This document shows positions 26,205 through 35,862 of a DNA stretch of 54,537 nt, piece after piece. Source of the DNA: Bacillota bacterium (GTDB taxonomy: Bacteria; Bacillota_I; Bacilli_A; RF39; UBA660); assembly GCA_015059305.1 (NCBI GenBank), contig SVAQ01000008.1, positions 1 through 54,537 of the forward strand. Reading direction: 5' to 3'. Position 1 is the stretch's first letter; each line of letters starts with the position of its first letter. The notes under the pieces were generated by a model that did not search any database, had not been told where the DNA came from, and saw nothing but the letters and a program-made list of their open reading frames with translations. The translations under genes and the position numbers were made by a program.

Positions 26205-26461
26205 GTATTTTTTATCTTTTGTGCTAATCTAGATTTTTGTCTATCAGCAGTGTTTTTCTTAATTAATCCTTTGCTAACAGCTTCATCGCATGCTTTTTGG
26301 AAAGTTTTGAATAAATCATTAGCTTTTTCTACATCGTTAGCTACTAGAGCTTTTTCAATGTCTTTAATAAGATTTTTAACTTTTGCTTTAGGTTCATGGT
26401 TGTTTTCAGTTTTCTTAGCTATAACCTTAACAGCTTTTTTTGAACTTTTAATATTTGGCAT
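26198..26461 (-). CDS. rpsT: Small ribosomal subunit protein bS20
   Basis: 87 residues, basic and helical, with the C-terminal KGLIKKNTADRQKSRLAQKI typical of bS20. It binds the 5' and 3' minor domains of 16S rRNA. It is divergent from spoIIP, as rpsT is from gpr-spoIIP in Bacillus. Confidence 0.94.
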   Translation of the reverse strand: MPNIKSSKKAVKVIAKKTENNHEPKAKVKNLIKDIEKALVANDVEKANDLFKTFQKACDEAVSKGLIKKNTADRQKSRLAQKIKNTK

Positions 26462-26491
26462 GATAAATCTCCCTTCTTTTAATACGTATCT

Positions 26492-26520
26492 ATTTTACCA
26501 AAACTTTAAATAATAAGCAA
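26492..26520 (-). promoter_or_regulatory. Sigma-A promoter of rpsT
   Basis: Minus strand TTGCTT (26520-26515), 17 bases, TAAAAT (26497-26492). Confidence 0.65.
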
Positions 26521-26591
26521 GAATAAATGATTTCCCTTGTTTTGACAATTTTTTTTGCATCAAATTGTTATACTTTTACTGGTGAATAAAA

Positions 26592-27437
26592 ATGGGGCAT
26601 TTCAAAACTATTAGTTATCGGAGAAAAAGAAAAAGGCAAATTATAAGATTAGTTATTTTGATAATTCTTTTTATAATTTTTATAAATTTTATAGCTAAAA
26701 ATGTTAATGTTAGTTCAAAATACTTAGAATATTTAACGCATAGTTATTTAGGAATGGATTTTGAAATTAAAGAAAGTATTGATAATCTATCAAATAATAC
26801 TCCAGTTTTTAAAGAAGAAGCAAAACCTATTGTATATTTATATAACACACATCAAACTGAAAACTATCAATATAATAAACTTACTGGTTATAATATTGAT
26901 TATTCGGTGATGTTTGCTAGTTATATTTTAGAATCTTACTTAAAAAATTATGAAATTGAAAGTGTAGTAGAAACAACTTCGATGAGTAAAGTGCTTAGTG
27001 AAAATGGATTAAAATATAAAGATAGTTATAAAGCAAGTCGCATTCTGTTAGAAAAAAGTGTTATTAATTATCCGACTTTAAAATATTTTATTGATTTACA
27101 TCGTGATTCTTCGATTTATGAAAAAACAACTTGTGAATTTAATAGCCAAAAGTATGCAAAAATTTTATTTGTAATAGGTACTGAACATGAAAATTATGTT
27201 CAAAACAAAAAATTTGCCGAAATTTTAAATAAAAAATTAAAAGAAGTTAACCCTTGTTTGAGTAGAGGCATTATTGAAAAATCTGGGGAAGGAGTAGACG
27301 GTATATATAATCAAGATTTTAATGGTAATACTATACTTCTGGAAATTGGAGGACAATATAACGCAATTGATGAAGCAAATAATACATTAAAAGTTTTAGC
27401 TAGTATCCTTTATGAATATATTATGGAGGATGAATAA
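26592..27437 (+). CDS. spoIIP: Stage II sporulation protein P (SpoIIP)
   Basis: 281 residues: an N-terminal membrane anchor (about 18-36) and an amidase/endopeptidase domain with YNTHQTENY, DLHRDS and LLEIGG. SpoIIP degrades septal peptidoglycan with SpoIID and SpoIIM during engulfment. gpr, which sits between rpsT and spoIIP in Bacillus, is absent here. GGTGA precedes the ATG. Confidence 0.92.
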   Translation: MGHFKTISYRRKRKRQIIRLVILIILFIIFINFIAKNVNVSSKYLEYLTHSYLGMDFEIKESIDNLSNNTPVFKEEAKPIVYLYNTHQTENYQYNKLTGYNIDYSVMFASYILESYLKNYEIESVVETTSMSKVLSENGLKYKDSYKASRILLEKSVINYPTLKYFIDLHRDSSIYEKTTCEFNSQKYAKILFVIGTEHENYVQNKKFAEILNKKLKEVNPCLSRGIIEKSGEGVDGIYNQDFNGNTILLEIGGQYNAIDEANNTLKVLASILYEYIMEDE

Positions 27438-27763
27438 TGAAAAAGAAAAAAAGAAATTGGTTTTTTAGAATTTTAACAGTTTTATTTATAATATATGTAG
27501 CGCTTTTTATATCTTTACATACTGGCTATTATGATAAAATGGTTCGAGATAAAACATTAATGACCGAAGAGATGCTTCGTGAATTTGAAAACGACGTAGC
27601 TAATAATGTAGTGATAGATCTAAAAGATTATTTACCACCTCAGGAAGATTATTCAAATTTTTTTACTAAAAGCGCTACAACGATTTCTTCTACTATTGGA
27701 AATCTACTAGATAATAAAGCACAGAACGTCTGGGAATTTATTAAATCTTTGTTTATTGGTTAG
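27437..27763 (+). CDS. Small membrane protein in the yqxA position
   Basis: 108 residues: basic N-terminus, one transmembrane helix (about 9-27) and a segment MTEEMLREFENDVANNVVID. It overlaps the spoIIP stop and precedes lepA, exactly where yqxA (DUF3679) lies in Bacillus. Homology to YqxA is plausible but not certain from sequence; a sporulation link is inferred from position. Confidence 0.65.
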   Translation: MKKKKRNWFFRILTVLFIIYVALFISLHTGYYDKMVRDKTLMTEEMLREFENDVANNVVIDLKDYLPPQEDYSNFFTKSATTISSTIGNLLDNKAQNVWEFIKSLFIG

Positions 27764-27777
27764 TTTTAGTGTATAAT
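27749..27777 (+). promoter_or_regulatory. Sigma-A promoter of lepA
   Basis: TTGTTT (27749-27754), 17 bases, TATAAT (27772-27777); the ribosome binding site begins about seven bases later, so the leader is very short. Confidence 0.7.
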
Positions 27778-27793
27778 GTTAAGTGGTGAGAAA

Positions 27794-29590
27794 ATGGATA
27801 AATCGCATATAAGAAATTTTTCAATAATAGCCCATATCGATCACGGTAAAAGTACACTTGCAGATCGCATTTTAGAAATTACAAATGTTGTATCTAAAAG
27901 ACAAATGCAAGATCAAATGCTTGACAGTATGGATTTAGAAAGAGAAAGAGGCATAACCATTAAATTAAATGCTGTAAAACTTGATTATGTTTATAATGGT
28001 GAAAACTATACTTTAAACTTAATTGATACACCAGGACATGTCGATTTTTCTTATGAAGTTTCTCGTAGTTTAGCAGCTTGTGAGGGAGCCATTTTAGTTG
28101 TAGATGCTTCACAAGGTATTGAAGCGCAAACTTTAGCAAATCTATATTTAGCTATGGAAGATGATTTAAAAATTATTCCTGTAATTAACAAGATTGATTT
28201 ACCTAATGCTGACGTACCAAAAGTTAAAGCTGAACTAATGAGTGTATTAGGCTTTAAGGAAGAAGAAATCTTGCTATGTAGTGGTAAAACGGGAGAAGGA
28301 GTAAAAGAACTTTTAGATGAGGTTGTTAATAAAATTGATCCTCCGAAAATTAATGTGGATTCTCCCACAAAAGCTTTAATATTTGATAGTTATTTTGATC
28401 CATATCGTGGCGTAGTTTTACTTGTTAAAATAGTTGATGGTAAAATTAAAGTTAAAGATAAAATAAAAATGATGGCTACAGGAGCAACTTTTGAAGTAAC
28501 TGAAGTAGGAGTAAATATGATGGGAAACATTTCTTATCCTGAACTTACTTCCGGAATGGTTGGGTATGTATGTGCCGCGATAAAAGATATTGAAAAAGTA
28601 GCGGTTGGTGACACAATTACTTTAGAAAAAAATCCAGCATCGGAACCACTTGCTGGTTATAAAAAAATGAAGCCAATGGTGTTTTCGGGAATATTTCCAA
28701 CTGAATCCAATCGTTATGATGAATTAAAAGAGGCGTTAGAAAAATTAAAGTTAAATGACTCTTCGCTAACAATTGAACCTGAAACTTCAGTAGCTTTAGG
28801 ATTTGGTTTTAGGACTGGATTTTTAGGTCTTTTACATATGGATGTAATTTTAACAAGGTTAGAAAGAGAATTTAATTTAGATACAATTGCAACTTCTCCT
28901 TCGGTAGTTTATAAAGTTACACTTACTTCAGGCGAAGAAGTAGAGATAGATTCTCCTAATAAGATGCCTGATAAATCAAAAATAAAGAAAATTGAAGAAC
29001 CATATATTTATACTAATATTATTACTCCATCAGAATATATTGGTCCAATTATGACCTTATGTCAAAATAAAAGAGGTATTTATAAAACTACAGAATATAT
29101 TAATGAAACAAGAGTTAATATTCATTACGAAATACCTTTAGGAGAAATTGTTTATGACTTTTACGATAAATTAAAAAGTTCCACTAAGGGATATGCATCT
29201 TTTGATTATGAAATAACGGGATATAAAGAAAGTGATTTAGTAAAAATGGATGTTTTATTAAATGGTGATGTGGTTGATGCTTTATCTGTAATCGTTCATA
29301 AAGATTTTGCGTATTCAAAAGGTCGTTCAATTGTAAGTAAATTACGTGAAGTGATTCCAAGACAAATGTTTCAAGTGCCAATTCAAGCAAGTGTTGGTTC
29401 AAGTGTTATTGCTAGAGAAAATGTACCTGCTATGAGAAAAAATGTTTTAGCCAAATGTTATGGTGGTGACGTATCACGTAAGAGAAAATTACTTGAAAAA
29501 CAAAAAGAAGGAAAGAAAAGAATGAAGATGGTAGGTTCTGTAGAAGTTCCTCAGGAAGCATTCTTAGCTATTTTAAGTGAGGATGAATAA
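27794..29590 (+). CDS. lepA: Elongation factor 4 (LepA)
   Basis: 598-residue translational GTPase: [17 protein letters not shown] and [11 protein letters not shown]-like domains, and the unique C-terminal domain with [21 protein letters not shown] read as the LepA tail. It acts on stalled or back-translocating ribosomes and in initiation. ATG 27794 follows GGTGAG. Confidence 0.97.
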   Translation: MDKSHIRNFSIIAHIDHGKSTLADRILEITNVVSKRQMQDQMLDSMDLERERGITIKLNAVKLDYVYNGENYTLNLIDTPGHVDFSYEVSRSLAACEGAILVVDASQGIEAQTLANLYLAMEDDLKIIPVINKIDLPNADVPKVKAELMSVLGFKEEEILLCSGKTGEGVKELLDEVVNKIDPPKINVDSPTKALIFDSYFDPYRGVVLLVKIVDGKIKVKDKIKMMATGATFEVTEVGVNMMGNISYPELTSGMVGYVCAAIKDIEKVAVGDTITLEKNPASEPLAGYKKMKPMVFSGIFPTESNRYDELKEALEKLKLNDSSLTIEPETSVALGFGFRTGFLGLLHMDVILTRLEREFNLDTIATSPSVVYKVTLTSGEEVEIDSPNKMPDKSKIKKIEEPYIYTNIITPSEYIGPIMTLCQNKRGIYKTTEYINETRVNIHYEIPLGEIVYDFYDKLKSSTKGYASFDYEITGYKESDLVKMDVLLNGDVVDALSVIVHKDFAYSKGRSIVSKLREVIPRQMFQVPIQASVGSSVIARENVPAMRKNVLAKCYGGDVSRKRKLLEKQKEGKKRMKMVGSVEVPQEAFLAILSEDE

Positions 29591-29592
29591 GT

Positions 29593-30096
29593 ATGGAAAA
29601 AATAGATATAAGAACTGATACTCAGTTTGCAAGAAAAGTAATAATGGTAGCATATGATTATATTACTGAGGGAGCGTCTTATCGAAAAATTGCTCCGATG
29701 TATGATGTTTCGTATGTTACTATTAAATCTTGGCTTGATAATTATTTGCCAAAAATTGATGCAGATCTATATGCTGAAGTTAGAAAAGCTGCCGAATCTA
29801 GAAAAGAGAAAACAATTGACGATGCTGAGGTTCGTCAAAGAGTAGCTCAAGCTGTAACCTTAATGGTTCAAGAGAATATGACGGTTAAACAAATTGCTGA
29901 ACAGTTAGGTTCGACCGAATGGACAATTTATACCGATTTAGTAAGAAGATTACCAAAAATTCGTGAATTAAGTAGTGAATATTATGATATAGTAAGAGGG
30001 GTTTTATCTAATCATAGTATGTCTAATTCGCCATTTTTAAAAGAAGTAGATAATCTAGATAATGAAGAAAATTTGGAAGGCCCTTCTTTAAGATAA
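29593..30096 (+). CDS. Tandem SpoIIID-like DNA-binding protein
   Basis: 167 residues made of two repeats. Repeat 1 (about 10-67) contains YRKIAPMYDVSYVTIKSWL followed by YLPKIDADLYAEV; repeat 2 (about 80-138) contains VKQIAEQLGSTEWTIYTDL followed by RLPKIRELSSEY. Each matches the whole of SpoIIID (helix-turn-helix VRVIAKEFGVSKSTVHKDL, then RLPEINPDLANEV). SpoIIID is about 90 residues with a single such unit and controls early mother-cell genes. The fused double form is unusual. It begins two bases after lepA. A sporulation role is inferred. Confidence 0.75.
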   Translation: MEKIDIRTDTQFARKVIMVAYDYITEGASYRKIAPMYDVSYVTIKSWLDNYLPKIDADLYAEVRKAAESRKEKTIDDAEVRQRVAQAVTLMVQENMTVKQIAEQLGSTEWTIYTDLVRRLPKIRELSSEYYDIVRGVLSNHSMSNSPFLKEVDNLDNEENLEGPSLR

Positions 30097-30120
30097 AGAT
30101 ATAAATAATGCGGTGGTAAT

Positions 30121-31218
30121 ATGCTTTCACAAGATAAAAAATCAGTTTATATTCATGTCCCATTTTGTAAAACAATTTGTTCTTATTGTGATTTTTGTAA
30201 GTTTTACGTTAATGAAAAATGGGTTAATGATTATTTAGAGGCTTTAGAAAAAGAAATTCAAGATCGTTATATGGATGAACCAATTTATACAATATATATT
30301 GGTGGTGGTACACCAAGTGCTCTTCCGCATTGGGCTTTAATAAAGTTATTAGACCTTATCAAAGTTTTTAATAAAGAAGAAAAAATAGAGTTTACTTTTG
30401 AATGTAATTTAAATGATATAAATGAAGATTTAGTTAAGTTATTGGTCAGTAAAGGTGTAAATAGGCTAAGTATTGGAATACAATCATTTAATAAAAATAA
30501 TTTGACGTTTCTAAATCGTGAAGCTGATTATGAAGATGCTAAAGAGAAAATTTTAATTTGTAAAAGTAATGGTATAAATAATATTAATGTTGATTTAATA
30601 TATGCTCTTCCTGATCAAACGTTAAGTTCATTAAAGAAGGATTTAAAACTAATGTGCTCTTTAGGAGTTAATCATATTAGCACTTATAGTTTAATGATTG
30701 AAAATAATACAATTCTTTCGCATCAAAAAATTGTCCCAATTGATGAAGTAATTGATGCTAAAATGTATAAACTAATTTGTACTTATTTAAAAAGACATGG
30801 ATTTAAACATTATGAGATTAGTAATTTTGCACGTCCAGGATATGAATCTAAGCATAATTTAGTTTATTGGAATAATGAGCAATATTACGGCTTTGGTCCC
30901 GGAGCAAGTGGATATCTTGATAATATTAGATACGATAATACGCGAAGCTTAACTAGTTATATTCAAGGTAATTATATTTTAAATAAAGAAATATTAGGCT
31001 CAAAAGAACAAATGGATTATGAAATTATTTTGGGATTGAGAAAAACACAAGGAATAAATATTAAAGAATTTTATGATAAATATCACGTAAATATTCAAAG
31101 TAAATATAATATTGAAAGTCTTTTAGAATGTGAAGATTTGATATATAAAAATGGATATATTTTTATAAATCCTGATAAATTATATCTAATGAATGAAGTA
31201 CTACTTAAATTAATTTAA
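30121..31218 (+). CDS. hemW: Radical-SAM protein HemW
   Basis: 365 residues with CKTICSYCDFC (CxxxCxxC plus the fourth HemW Cys), GGGTPSAL and the C-terminal HemN-like domain. HemW is a heme chaperone rather than a coproporphyrinogen oxidase. In Bacillus it also follows lepA; hrcA does not follow here. Confidence 0.94.
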   Translation: MLSQDKKSVYIHVPFCKTICSYCDFCKFYVNEKWVNDYLEALEKEIQDRYMDEPIYTIYIGGGTPSALPHWALIKLLDLIKVFNKEEKIEFTFECNLNDINEDLVKLLVSKGVNRLSIGIQSFNKNNLTFLNREADYEDAKEKILICKSNGINNINVDLIYALPDQTLSSLKKDLKLMCSLGVNHISTYSLMIENNTILSHQKIVPIDEVIDAKMYKLICTYLKRHGFKHYEISNFARPGYESKHNLVYWNNEQYYGFGPGASGYLDNIRYDNTRSLTSYIQGNYILNKEILGSKEQMDYEIILGLRKTQGINIKEFYDKYHVNIQSKYNIESLLECEDLIYKNGYIFINPDKLYLMNEVLLKLI

Positions 31219-31235
31219 TAAAAAGGAATGGTTGA

Positions 31236-31631
31236 ATGCTCAATAATTTAAAGGTAGTAAATGGTAGTATGAATCCTGTATTTAGATCTGATATTTTTGA
31301 ATATCAGGTAGAAGTAGAAAAAGATGTATTAGCGTTAATCCTTGATTATGATGCTCCGAAAGATGCTGTAATTACTGTTTACGGCAATGATTATTTAACT
31401 GACGGAGAAAATCATGTTATTATTGAAGTTTATGAAAATGAATTGTTTACTTATACTTTAACAGTTTTAAAAGAAGAATCTCAAACTGTATCAGAATTTA
31501 TAAATAGTTATGAAAAAGTAGAGGTATCTAAAGAAAATGCTTGGTTAAAAGACCTTATAACGCCAGGCATTTCTATTGTTTGTTTTATGGCAATTATTAC
31601 ACTTTTTTGCATTATCTTTAGAAAGAAATAA
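31236..31631 (+). CDS. Small protein with a cadherin-like beta-sandwich and C-terminal membrane anchor
   Basis: 131 residues. Residues 1-85 resemble the cadherin-like domain found in Gram-positive surface proteins (FRSDIFEYQVEVEKDV, YTLTVLKE). A helix (about 108-128) ends in RKK. No signal peptide, so it looks tail-anchored. Function unknown. Confidence 0.65.
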   Translation: MLNNLKVVNGSMNPVFRSDIFEYQVEVEKDVLALILDYDAPKDAVITVYGNDYLTDGENHVIIEVYENELFTYTLTVLKEESQTVSEFINSYEKVEVSKENAWLKDLITPGISIVCFMAIITLFCIIFRKK

Positions 31632-31657
31632 TATTCTTTTTATAAGAGGGATGATAA

Positions 31658-32248
31658 ATGTATAAATTGATTGCTCACAGAGGAAATAAGAAAAGTAGCA
31701 AAGAGAACACTTTAGCTGCTTTTTTTGATGCCGTAAATAGTAGTGACTATGTAGGCTTTGAATGTGATGTAAGACAGAGTAAAGACAACAAATTTGTAAT
31801 TTATCATGATCCACTTTTTCAGGGCAAGTTAATTAAAAACTATTATTATCAAGATTTGAAAAAATATGATATTCCTTTGCTAGGGGATGTTTTAGATATA
31901 AAGACTGATAAAATTATAATGGTTGATATTAAAGATCCTTTTATCGATACAGAAAAATTAGTTAGGGAATTAAATAAGTACTCAGATAAAAAAATATATG
32001 TTATGTCTTTTTATGACAATGCTATTATAAAATTATTTAATGATAATCGTACATATAAGGTAGGTATTTTAAATTATGTCCTAAATACTGATGAAAAACA
32101 TTTTAATTATGATTTTCTTTGTATTTTAGGGGCGATTAGTAATGACAAAATTATTAAAAACTATAAAATAAAAGGAAAAGAGTTGTTTATTTATGGTGTT
32201 AAAAAAACAAATTTAAAAGATTTTTACCCGTATTATATTGTGGATTAG
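31658..32248 (+). CDS. Glycerophosphodiester phosphodiesterase-like protein
   Basis: 196 residues with the GDPD active-site pattern: AHRGN...ENT, ECDVRQSKD and YHD, plus MVDIKDP. It would hydrolyse glycerophosphodiesters to glycerol-3-phosphate and an alcohol. Shorter than usual (about 240), with the C-terminal barrel part reduced, and no signal peptide. Confidence 0.85.
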   Translation: MYKLIAHRGNKKSSKENTLAAFFDAVNSSDYVGFECDVRQSKDNKFVIYHDPLFQGKLIKNYYYQDLKKYDIPLLGDVLDIKTDKIIMVDIKDPFIDTEKLVRELNKYSDKKIYVMSFYDNAIIKLFNDNRTYKVGILNYVLNTDEKHFNYDFLCILGAISNDKIIKNYKIKGKELFIYGVKKTNLKDFYPYYIVD

Positions 32249-32269
32249 TGTCAAAACTTAGGTTCTTAA

Positions 32270-32299
32270 TTGTAAAAACAGCGTTGTTTGAGATATAAT
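32270..32299 (+). promoter_or_regulatory. Sigma-A promoter of the murG operon
   Basis: TTGTAA (32270-32275), 18 bases, TATAAT (32294-32299); AGGTGAT begins six bases later. Confidence 0.65.
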
Positions 32300-32317
32300 T
32301 ACTATAGGTGATACAAA

Positions 32318-33406
32318 TTGAAAATTATTATTAGTGCCGGAGGTACTGGGGGACACATATATCCTGCGATTGGTATTATCAATAAATTTAAAGCCAAAGA
32401 AAAAGATTTTGATGTGATATATATTGGAACCCATGATCGAATGGAAAAAGATATTATACCTTCTTTAGGAATTAAATATGAACCAATTGAAATTTATGGA
32501 TTTAGCAAAACTAAATTGTTAAGAGATATTAAAGATATTTTTTTGATAAAAAAAGCTTATAATAAATGTAAAAAAATTATGGAAGAATTTAAGCCCGATG
32601 TTGTTATTGGTGTTGGAGGTTATGTAACAATGCCTGTGATAATGGCTGCGAAAGCTCTTAAAATTCCTACTGTAATACATGAACAAAATAGCATTCCTGG
32701 TAAGACAAATAAAGTATTAAGTAAAAATATTGATTTAGCTTGTGTTTCATATGAAAATAGTAAAAAATATTTTATGCAAGCTAAAAAAGTTGTTTATACG
32801 GGTAATCCATGCGGTGAAAATGCTTTAACAACAAAAAAAATACCAAAAGAAACTTTAGGTTTTAAGAAAGATAAAAAATTGCTTTTAATGGTTGCAGGAT
32901 CTTTAGGTAGCCAGACAATTAATAATTATTTTTCTAAATTTTTATCGCAAATAAGTGAAAGTGACCTTTTCGAAGTTTTATATATTACTGGTAAGAGTCA
33001 TTATGAATCTTTTATTCAAGATAAAACATTTTCTAAAAGTGTTAAAGTAATACCTTTTTTAGATAACTTATCTGGTTTATTTAGTGATGTAGATTTAATT
33101 ATCTCTAGAGCAGGAGCGGGTACTATTTCGGAAATTTTAGCTATGGAATTACCGAGTATATTGATACCATCTCCTTATGTAGCTAACAATCATCAATATT
33201 ATAATGCTCTAGATTTAAAAAACAAAAATGTAAGTATTTTAATTGAAGAGAAAGATTTAGATGCTAATCAATTATATAAAAAAGTTCAGTTATTATTAAG
33301 CCCTGATAATGAAGAATATTTACAAATGAAAAAAGAACTTACTAAGTTAGATATGAAAAATGCAGGAAGTGCTATCTATGAAAATATAAAGGAGATTTTA
33401 AAATGA
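32318..33406 (+). CDS. murG: UDP-GlcNAc transferase MurG
   Basis: 362 residues: GGTGGHIYPA at the N-terminus, VIHEQNSIPGKTNK, and SRAGAGTISE in the donor site. It makes lipid II from lipid I on the inner membrane face. Start TTG 32318 behind AGGTGAT; no ATG fits. It overlaps murB by four bases. Confidence 0.96.
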   Translation: MKIIISAGGTGGHIYPAIGIINKFKAKEKDFDVIYIGTHDRMEKDIIPSLGIKYEPIEIYGFSKTKLLRDIKDIFLIKKAYNKCKKIMEEFKPDVVIGVGGYVTMPVIMAAKALKIPTVIHEQNSIPGKTNKVLSKNIDLACVSYENSKKYFMQAKKVVYTGNPCGENALTTKKIPKETLGFKKDKKLLLMVAGSLGSQTINNYFSKFLSQISESDLFEVLYITGKSHYESFIQDKTFSKSVKVIPFLDNLSGLFSDVDLIISRAGAGTISEILAMELPSILIPSPYVANNHQYYNALDLKNKNVSILIEEKDLDANQLYKKVQLLLSPDNEEYLQMKKELTKLDMKNAGSAIYENIKEILK

Positions 33407-34281
33407 AGCAATATGGTGAAGTAATCGAAAATGCTGATTTAAGAAATTATTCAACCCTTGGAGTCGGAGGAATAGTTAAGTATTTGGTTAAACCTAATAC
33501 AGAAAATGATTTATGTAATTTAATTAAAGAATTAAGAAAGGAAAATATAAAATATATTATTTTAGGTAATGGTTCAAACGTTATTATTGATGATACTTAT
33601 TTTGATGGAGTAGTTATTAGATTAGATAATTTAAAAGAAATTACTTTTGAAGACAACGAAGTAACAGCATCATGTGGAGTAATGCTTCCGATGCTTGTTA
33701 ATGTTTGTTTACAAAAATCGTATGTTTCTTTGGCTTTTGCTTCGATGATACCTGGAACTGTTGGCGGTAGTGTTGTCGGTAATGCCGGTGCTTATGGCCA
33801 CGAGATTATGGAATATGTAAAAAGTGTTAAAGTATTAGACAAAGAAGGAAATATTATTACATTACAAAGAGATAATATATCATATGGTTATCGGTATACC
33901 AGTTTAAAAGATAAATATATTATTTTAAGTGCTACTTTTATTTTAGAAAATGGTGATCCAATTAAAGAACTCGAAGAAATTAGAGAAAGAAATGAAAAAA
34001 GAATTGCAACCCAACCAATTGAAAAGAAAAATGTTGGAAGTATTTTTAGAAATCCTGAGGGAACATCATCTGGGAAATTAATTGATGAACTGGGTTTAAA
34101 AGGTTATCAAGTTGGAGGTGCTAAAATTAGCGAAAAACATGCTAATTTTATTGTTAATGAAAATAATGCTACATTTGAGGATGTAATAAACTTAATTAAT
34201 TTAATTAAGGATAGAGTTAAAGAAAATTATGATATTAATTTAGTAGCAGAACCAACAATTATTAGATGGGAAGAAGTATGA
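33403..34281 (+). CDS. murB: UDP-N-acetylenolpyruvoylglucosamine reductase MurB
   Basis: 292 residues with FAD-binding GNGSNVI, GTVGGSVVGNAGAYG and the C-terminal GSIFRNPEG. It reduces enolpyruvyl-UDP-GlcNAc to UDP-MurNAc. It stops with TGA overlapping the divIB ATG (ATGA), showing that TGA is a stop here. Confidence 0.96.
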   Translation: MKQYGEVIENADLRNYSTLGVGGIVKYLVKPNTENDLCNLIKELRKENIKYIILGNGSNVIIDDTYFDGVVIRLDNLKEITFEDNEVTASCGVMLPMLVNVCLQKSYVSLAFASMIPGTVGGSVVGNAGAYGHEIMEYVKSVKVLDKEGNIITLQRDNISYGYRYTSLKDKYIILSATFILENGDPIKELEEIRERNEKRIATQPIEKKNVGSIFRNPEGTSSGKLIDELGLKGYQVGGAKISEKHANFIVNENNATFEDVINLINLIKDRVKENYDINLVAEPTIIRWEEV

Positions 34282-35018
34282 CAAAAAAGAAGAAGAGAAA
34301 ATTAAGAATAAGCGGTTTAATATTAATACTATTAATTTTATATGTAATTGCAATGGCGGGATATTATCTTTTTACAATGCCCATTAAAAGGATTGTTGTA
34401 ACTGGTAATAATCTTGTTAGCGAGCATGAAATAATATCAATGGCAAATATTAATGTTAAAACTTCTGTTTTTAAAGCAAGTTCTTCTTCAATTAAGAAAA
34501 AACTTAAAAATATTCCATTAATTAATGAAGTTGAAGTTAAGAAAAATATTTTTGGAACGATTACAATTCTTGTCAAAGAAAATAAATTATTATTTTATAA
34601 TGTTTTAACAGGAAAGTTATATTTATCAAATGGAAGTACGACCGAAGAAAATAATAAGTATTTAGGATATCCAACGTTAGTCAACTATGTTCCAAGTGAT
34701 ATTATGGAAAATCTAGTAAAAGGTTTAAATAAGATTGATAGCGATGTCCTAGCGATGGTAAGTGAAATTGAATATAGTCCTGATAAATATAATGATGTAG
34801 TAATTGATAATGAAAGATTTTTATTGAGAATGAATGACGGAAATGTAGTTTTTATTAATATTGTTAATATTGAAAAACTTAATAAATATCAGACAATTTA
34901 TGCTAGCGTCGGTAGCGGTGGAACTCTTTATTTAGATAGTAGTAGTAAAAATTATATTTTTGATAAAGATGGCGAAGATACAAAACTAGAGGATGGGAAT
35001 AATGAAGACGAACTATAA
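34278..35018 (+). CDS. divIB: Cell division protein DivIB/FtsQ
   Basis: 246 residues: a Lys/Arg-rich cytoplasmic start, one transmembrane helix (about 14-35), then a POTRA domain beginning PIKRIVVTGNNLVSEHEI and a beta domain. Acidic tail. Part of the divisome that controls septal peptidoglycan synthesis. murG-murB-divIB is a piece of the dcw cluster. Confidence 0.9.
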   Translation: MTKKKKRKLRISGLILILLILYVIAMAGYYLFTMPIKRIVVTGNNLVSEHEIISMANINVKTSVFKASSSSIKKKLKNIPLINEVEVKKNIFGTITILVKENKLLFYNVLTGKLYLSNGSTTEENNKYLGYPTLVNYVPSDIMENLVKGLNKIDSDVLAMVSEIEYSPDKYNDVVIDNERFLLRMNDGNVVFINIVNIEKLNKYQTIYASVGSGGTLYLDSSSKNYIFDKDGEDTKLEDGNNEDEL

Positions 35019-35619
35019 TGTTTTAATGAAAGATATCATAGCAAAAATTGAAGAAGGAAGGGTTCCTAGTATTTTACTTCATTCCTGTTGTGGTCCTTGT
35101 TCAACCGAGGTAATTGCTAGATTAACAAAATATTTTGATATTACAATTTTATATTACAATCCAAATATTGAACCTAAAGCAGAATATGAAAAAAGAAAAC
35201 AGGAACAAATAAGATTTATTAATGAATTTAAACCTATTAATAAGCTTGAATACATGGATTGTGATTATGATAATGATGCTTTTTTAAAAATGGCGCAAGG
35301 ACTTGAAACTGAGCCTGAAGGTGGTACAAGATGTCACCGATGTTATGAATTAAGACTTATGAAAACCGCTCAGCTTGGTAAAGAAAATAATTTTGATTAT
35401 TTTGGAACTACGTTAACGGTTAGTCCATATAAAAACTCCGAAGTAATTAATCAGCTTGGAGAAAATATTGCTAATAAGTTAGGGATAAAATATTTATATA
35501 GTGATTTTAAAAAGGAAGATGGTTATAAAAAATCAATTGAATATTCTAAACAATATAAACTATATCGTCAGAACTTTTGTGGTTGTCACTTTAGTAGAGT
35601 AATTGGTATTGAAGAGTAA
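35002..35619 (+). CDS. queH: Epoxyqueuosine reductase QueH
   Basis: 205 residues. Cysteine sets SCCGPC (near the N-terminus), RCHRCYELR and FCGCHFS, the last two binding Fe-S/Fe in known QueH. It performs the final step of queuosine synthesis after QueA. ATG 35002 is chosen (GAGG nine bases upstream); it lies in the end of divIB. Confidence 0.94.
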   Translation: MKTNYNVLMKDIIAKIEEGRVPSILLHSCCGPCSTEVIARLTKYFDITILYYNPNIEPKAEYEKRKQEQIRFINEFKPINKLEYMDCDYDNDAFLKMAQGLETEPEGGTRCHRCYELRLMKTAQLGKENNFDYFGTTLTVSPYKNSEVINQLGENIANKLGIKYLYSDFKKEDGYKKSIEYSKQYKLYRQNFCGCHFSRVIGIEE

Positions 35620-35643
35620 ATGAGTGATCATTTACTTTTTTTG
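35612..35643 (+). terminator. Terminator of the murG-queH operon
   Basis: AGTAAATGA/TCATTTACT (35615-35623 with 35628-35636) followed by T residues; includes the queH stop. Confidence 0.88.
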
Positions 35644-35713
35644 TGAAAAAATTTTTTCTTATGAAAAAGTAAAATAATAGGCTAATAGATTACGATAAAT
35701 AGGCATAAAATGC

Positions 35714-35742
35714 TTGTATAAGCCTATGTTTTTTGATACAAT
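35714..35742 (+). promoter_or_regulatory. Sigma-A promoter of rpsB-tsf
   Basis: TTGTAT (35714-35719), 17 bases, TACAAT (35737-35742). The predicted leader is about 110 nt. Confidence 0.7.
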
Positions 35743-35749
35743 ACTTTTG

Positions 35750-35850
35750 GCAATGAAATTGCAAATAAACATTAATGTGGACTATGATCTTCGAGTGCCC
35801 GAAGAGGGTGAAGGTATAGGATGAAGCATTGAGGTGAAGTAACGAAGGAG
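35750..35850 (+). promoter_or_regulatory. Structured rpsB mRNA leader, candidate S2 autoregulatory element
   Basis: The leader is richer in G than its surroundings and contains TCTTCG/CGAAGA with a six-base loop, then several GGTGAAG and GGATGAAG-like repeats before AAGGAGG. Ribosomal protein operons with rpsB often have S2-responsive leaders; that this is one is inference. No terminator lies in it. Confidence 0.45.
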
Positions 35851-35862
35851 GGAAAGAATTTT

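Noticed and set aside
26542..26574. Sigma-A promoter for spoIIP (TTGACA ... TATACT)
   Set aside because: The spacer is 21 bases, too long for sigma-A, and spoIIP is expected to depend on sporulation sigma factors.
35699..35736. Second terminator (ATAGGC...GCCTAT then T run) before rpsB
   Set aside because: The stem is only six pairs with a large loop and the segment overlaps the -35 and spacer of the rpsB promoter, which explains it better.
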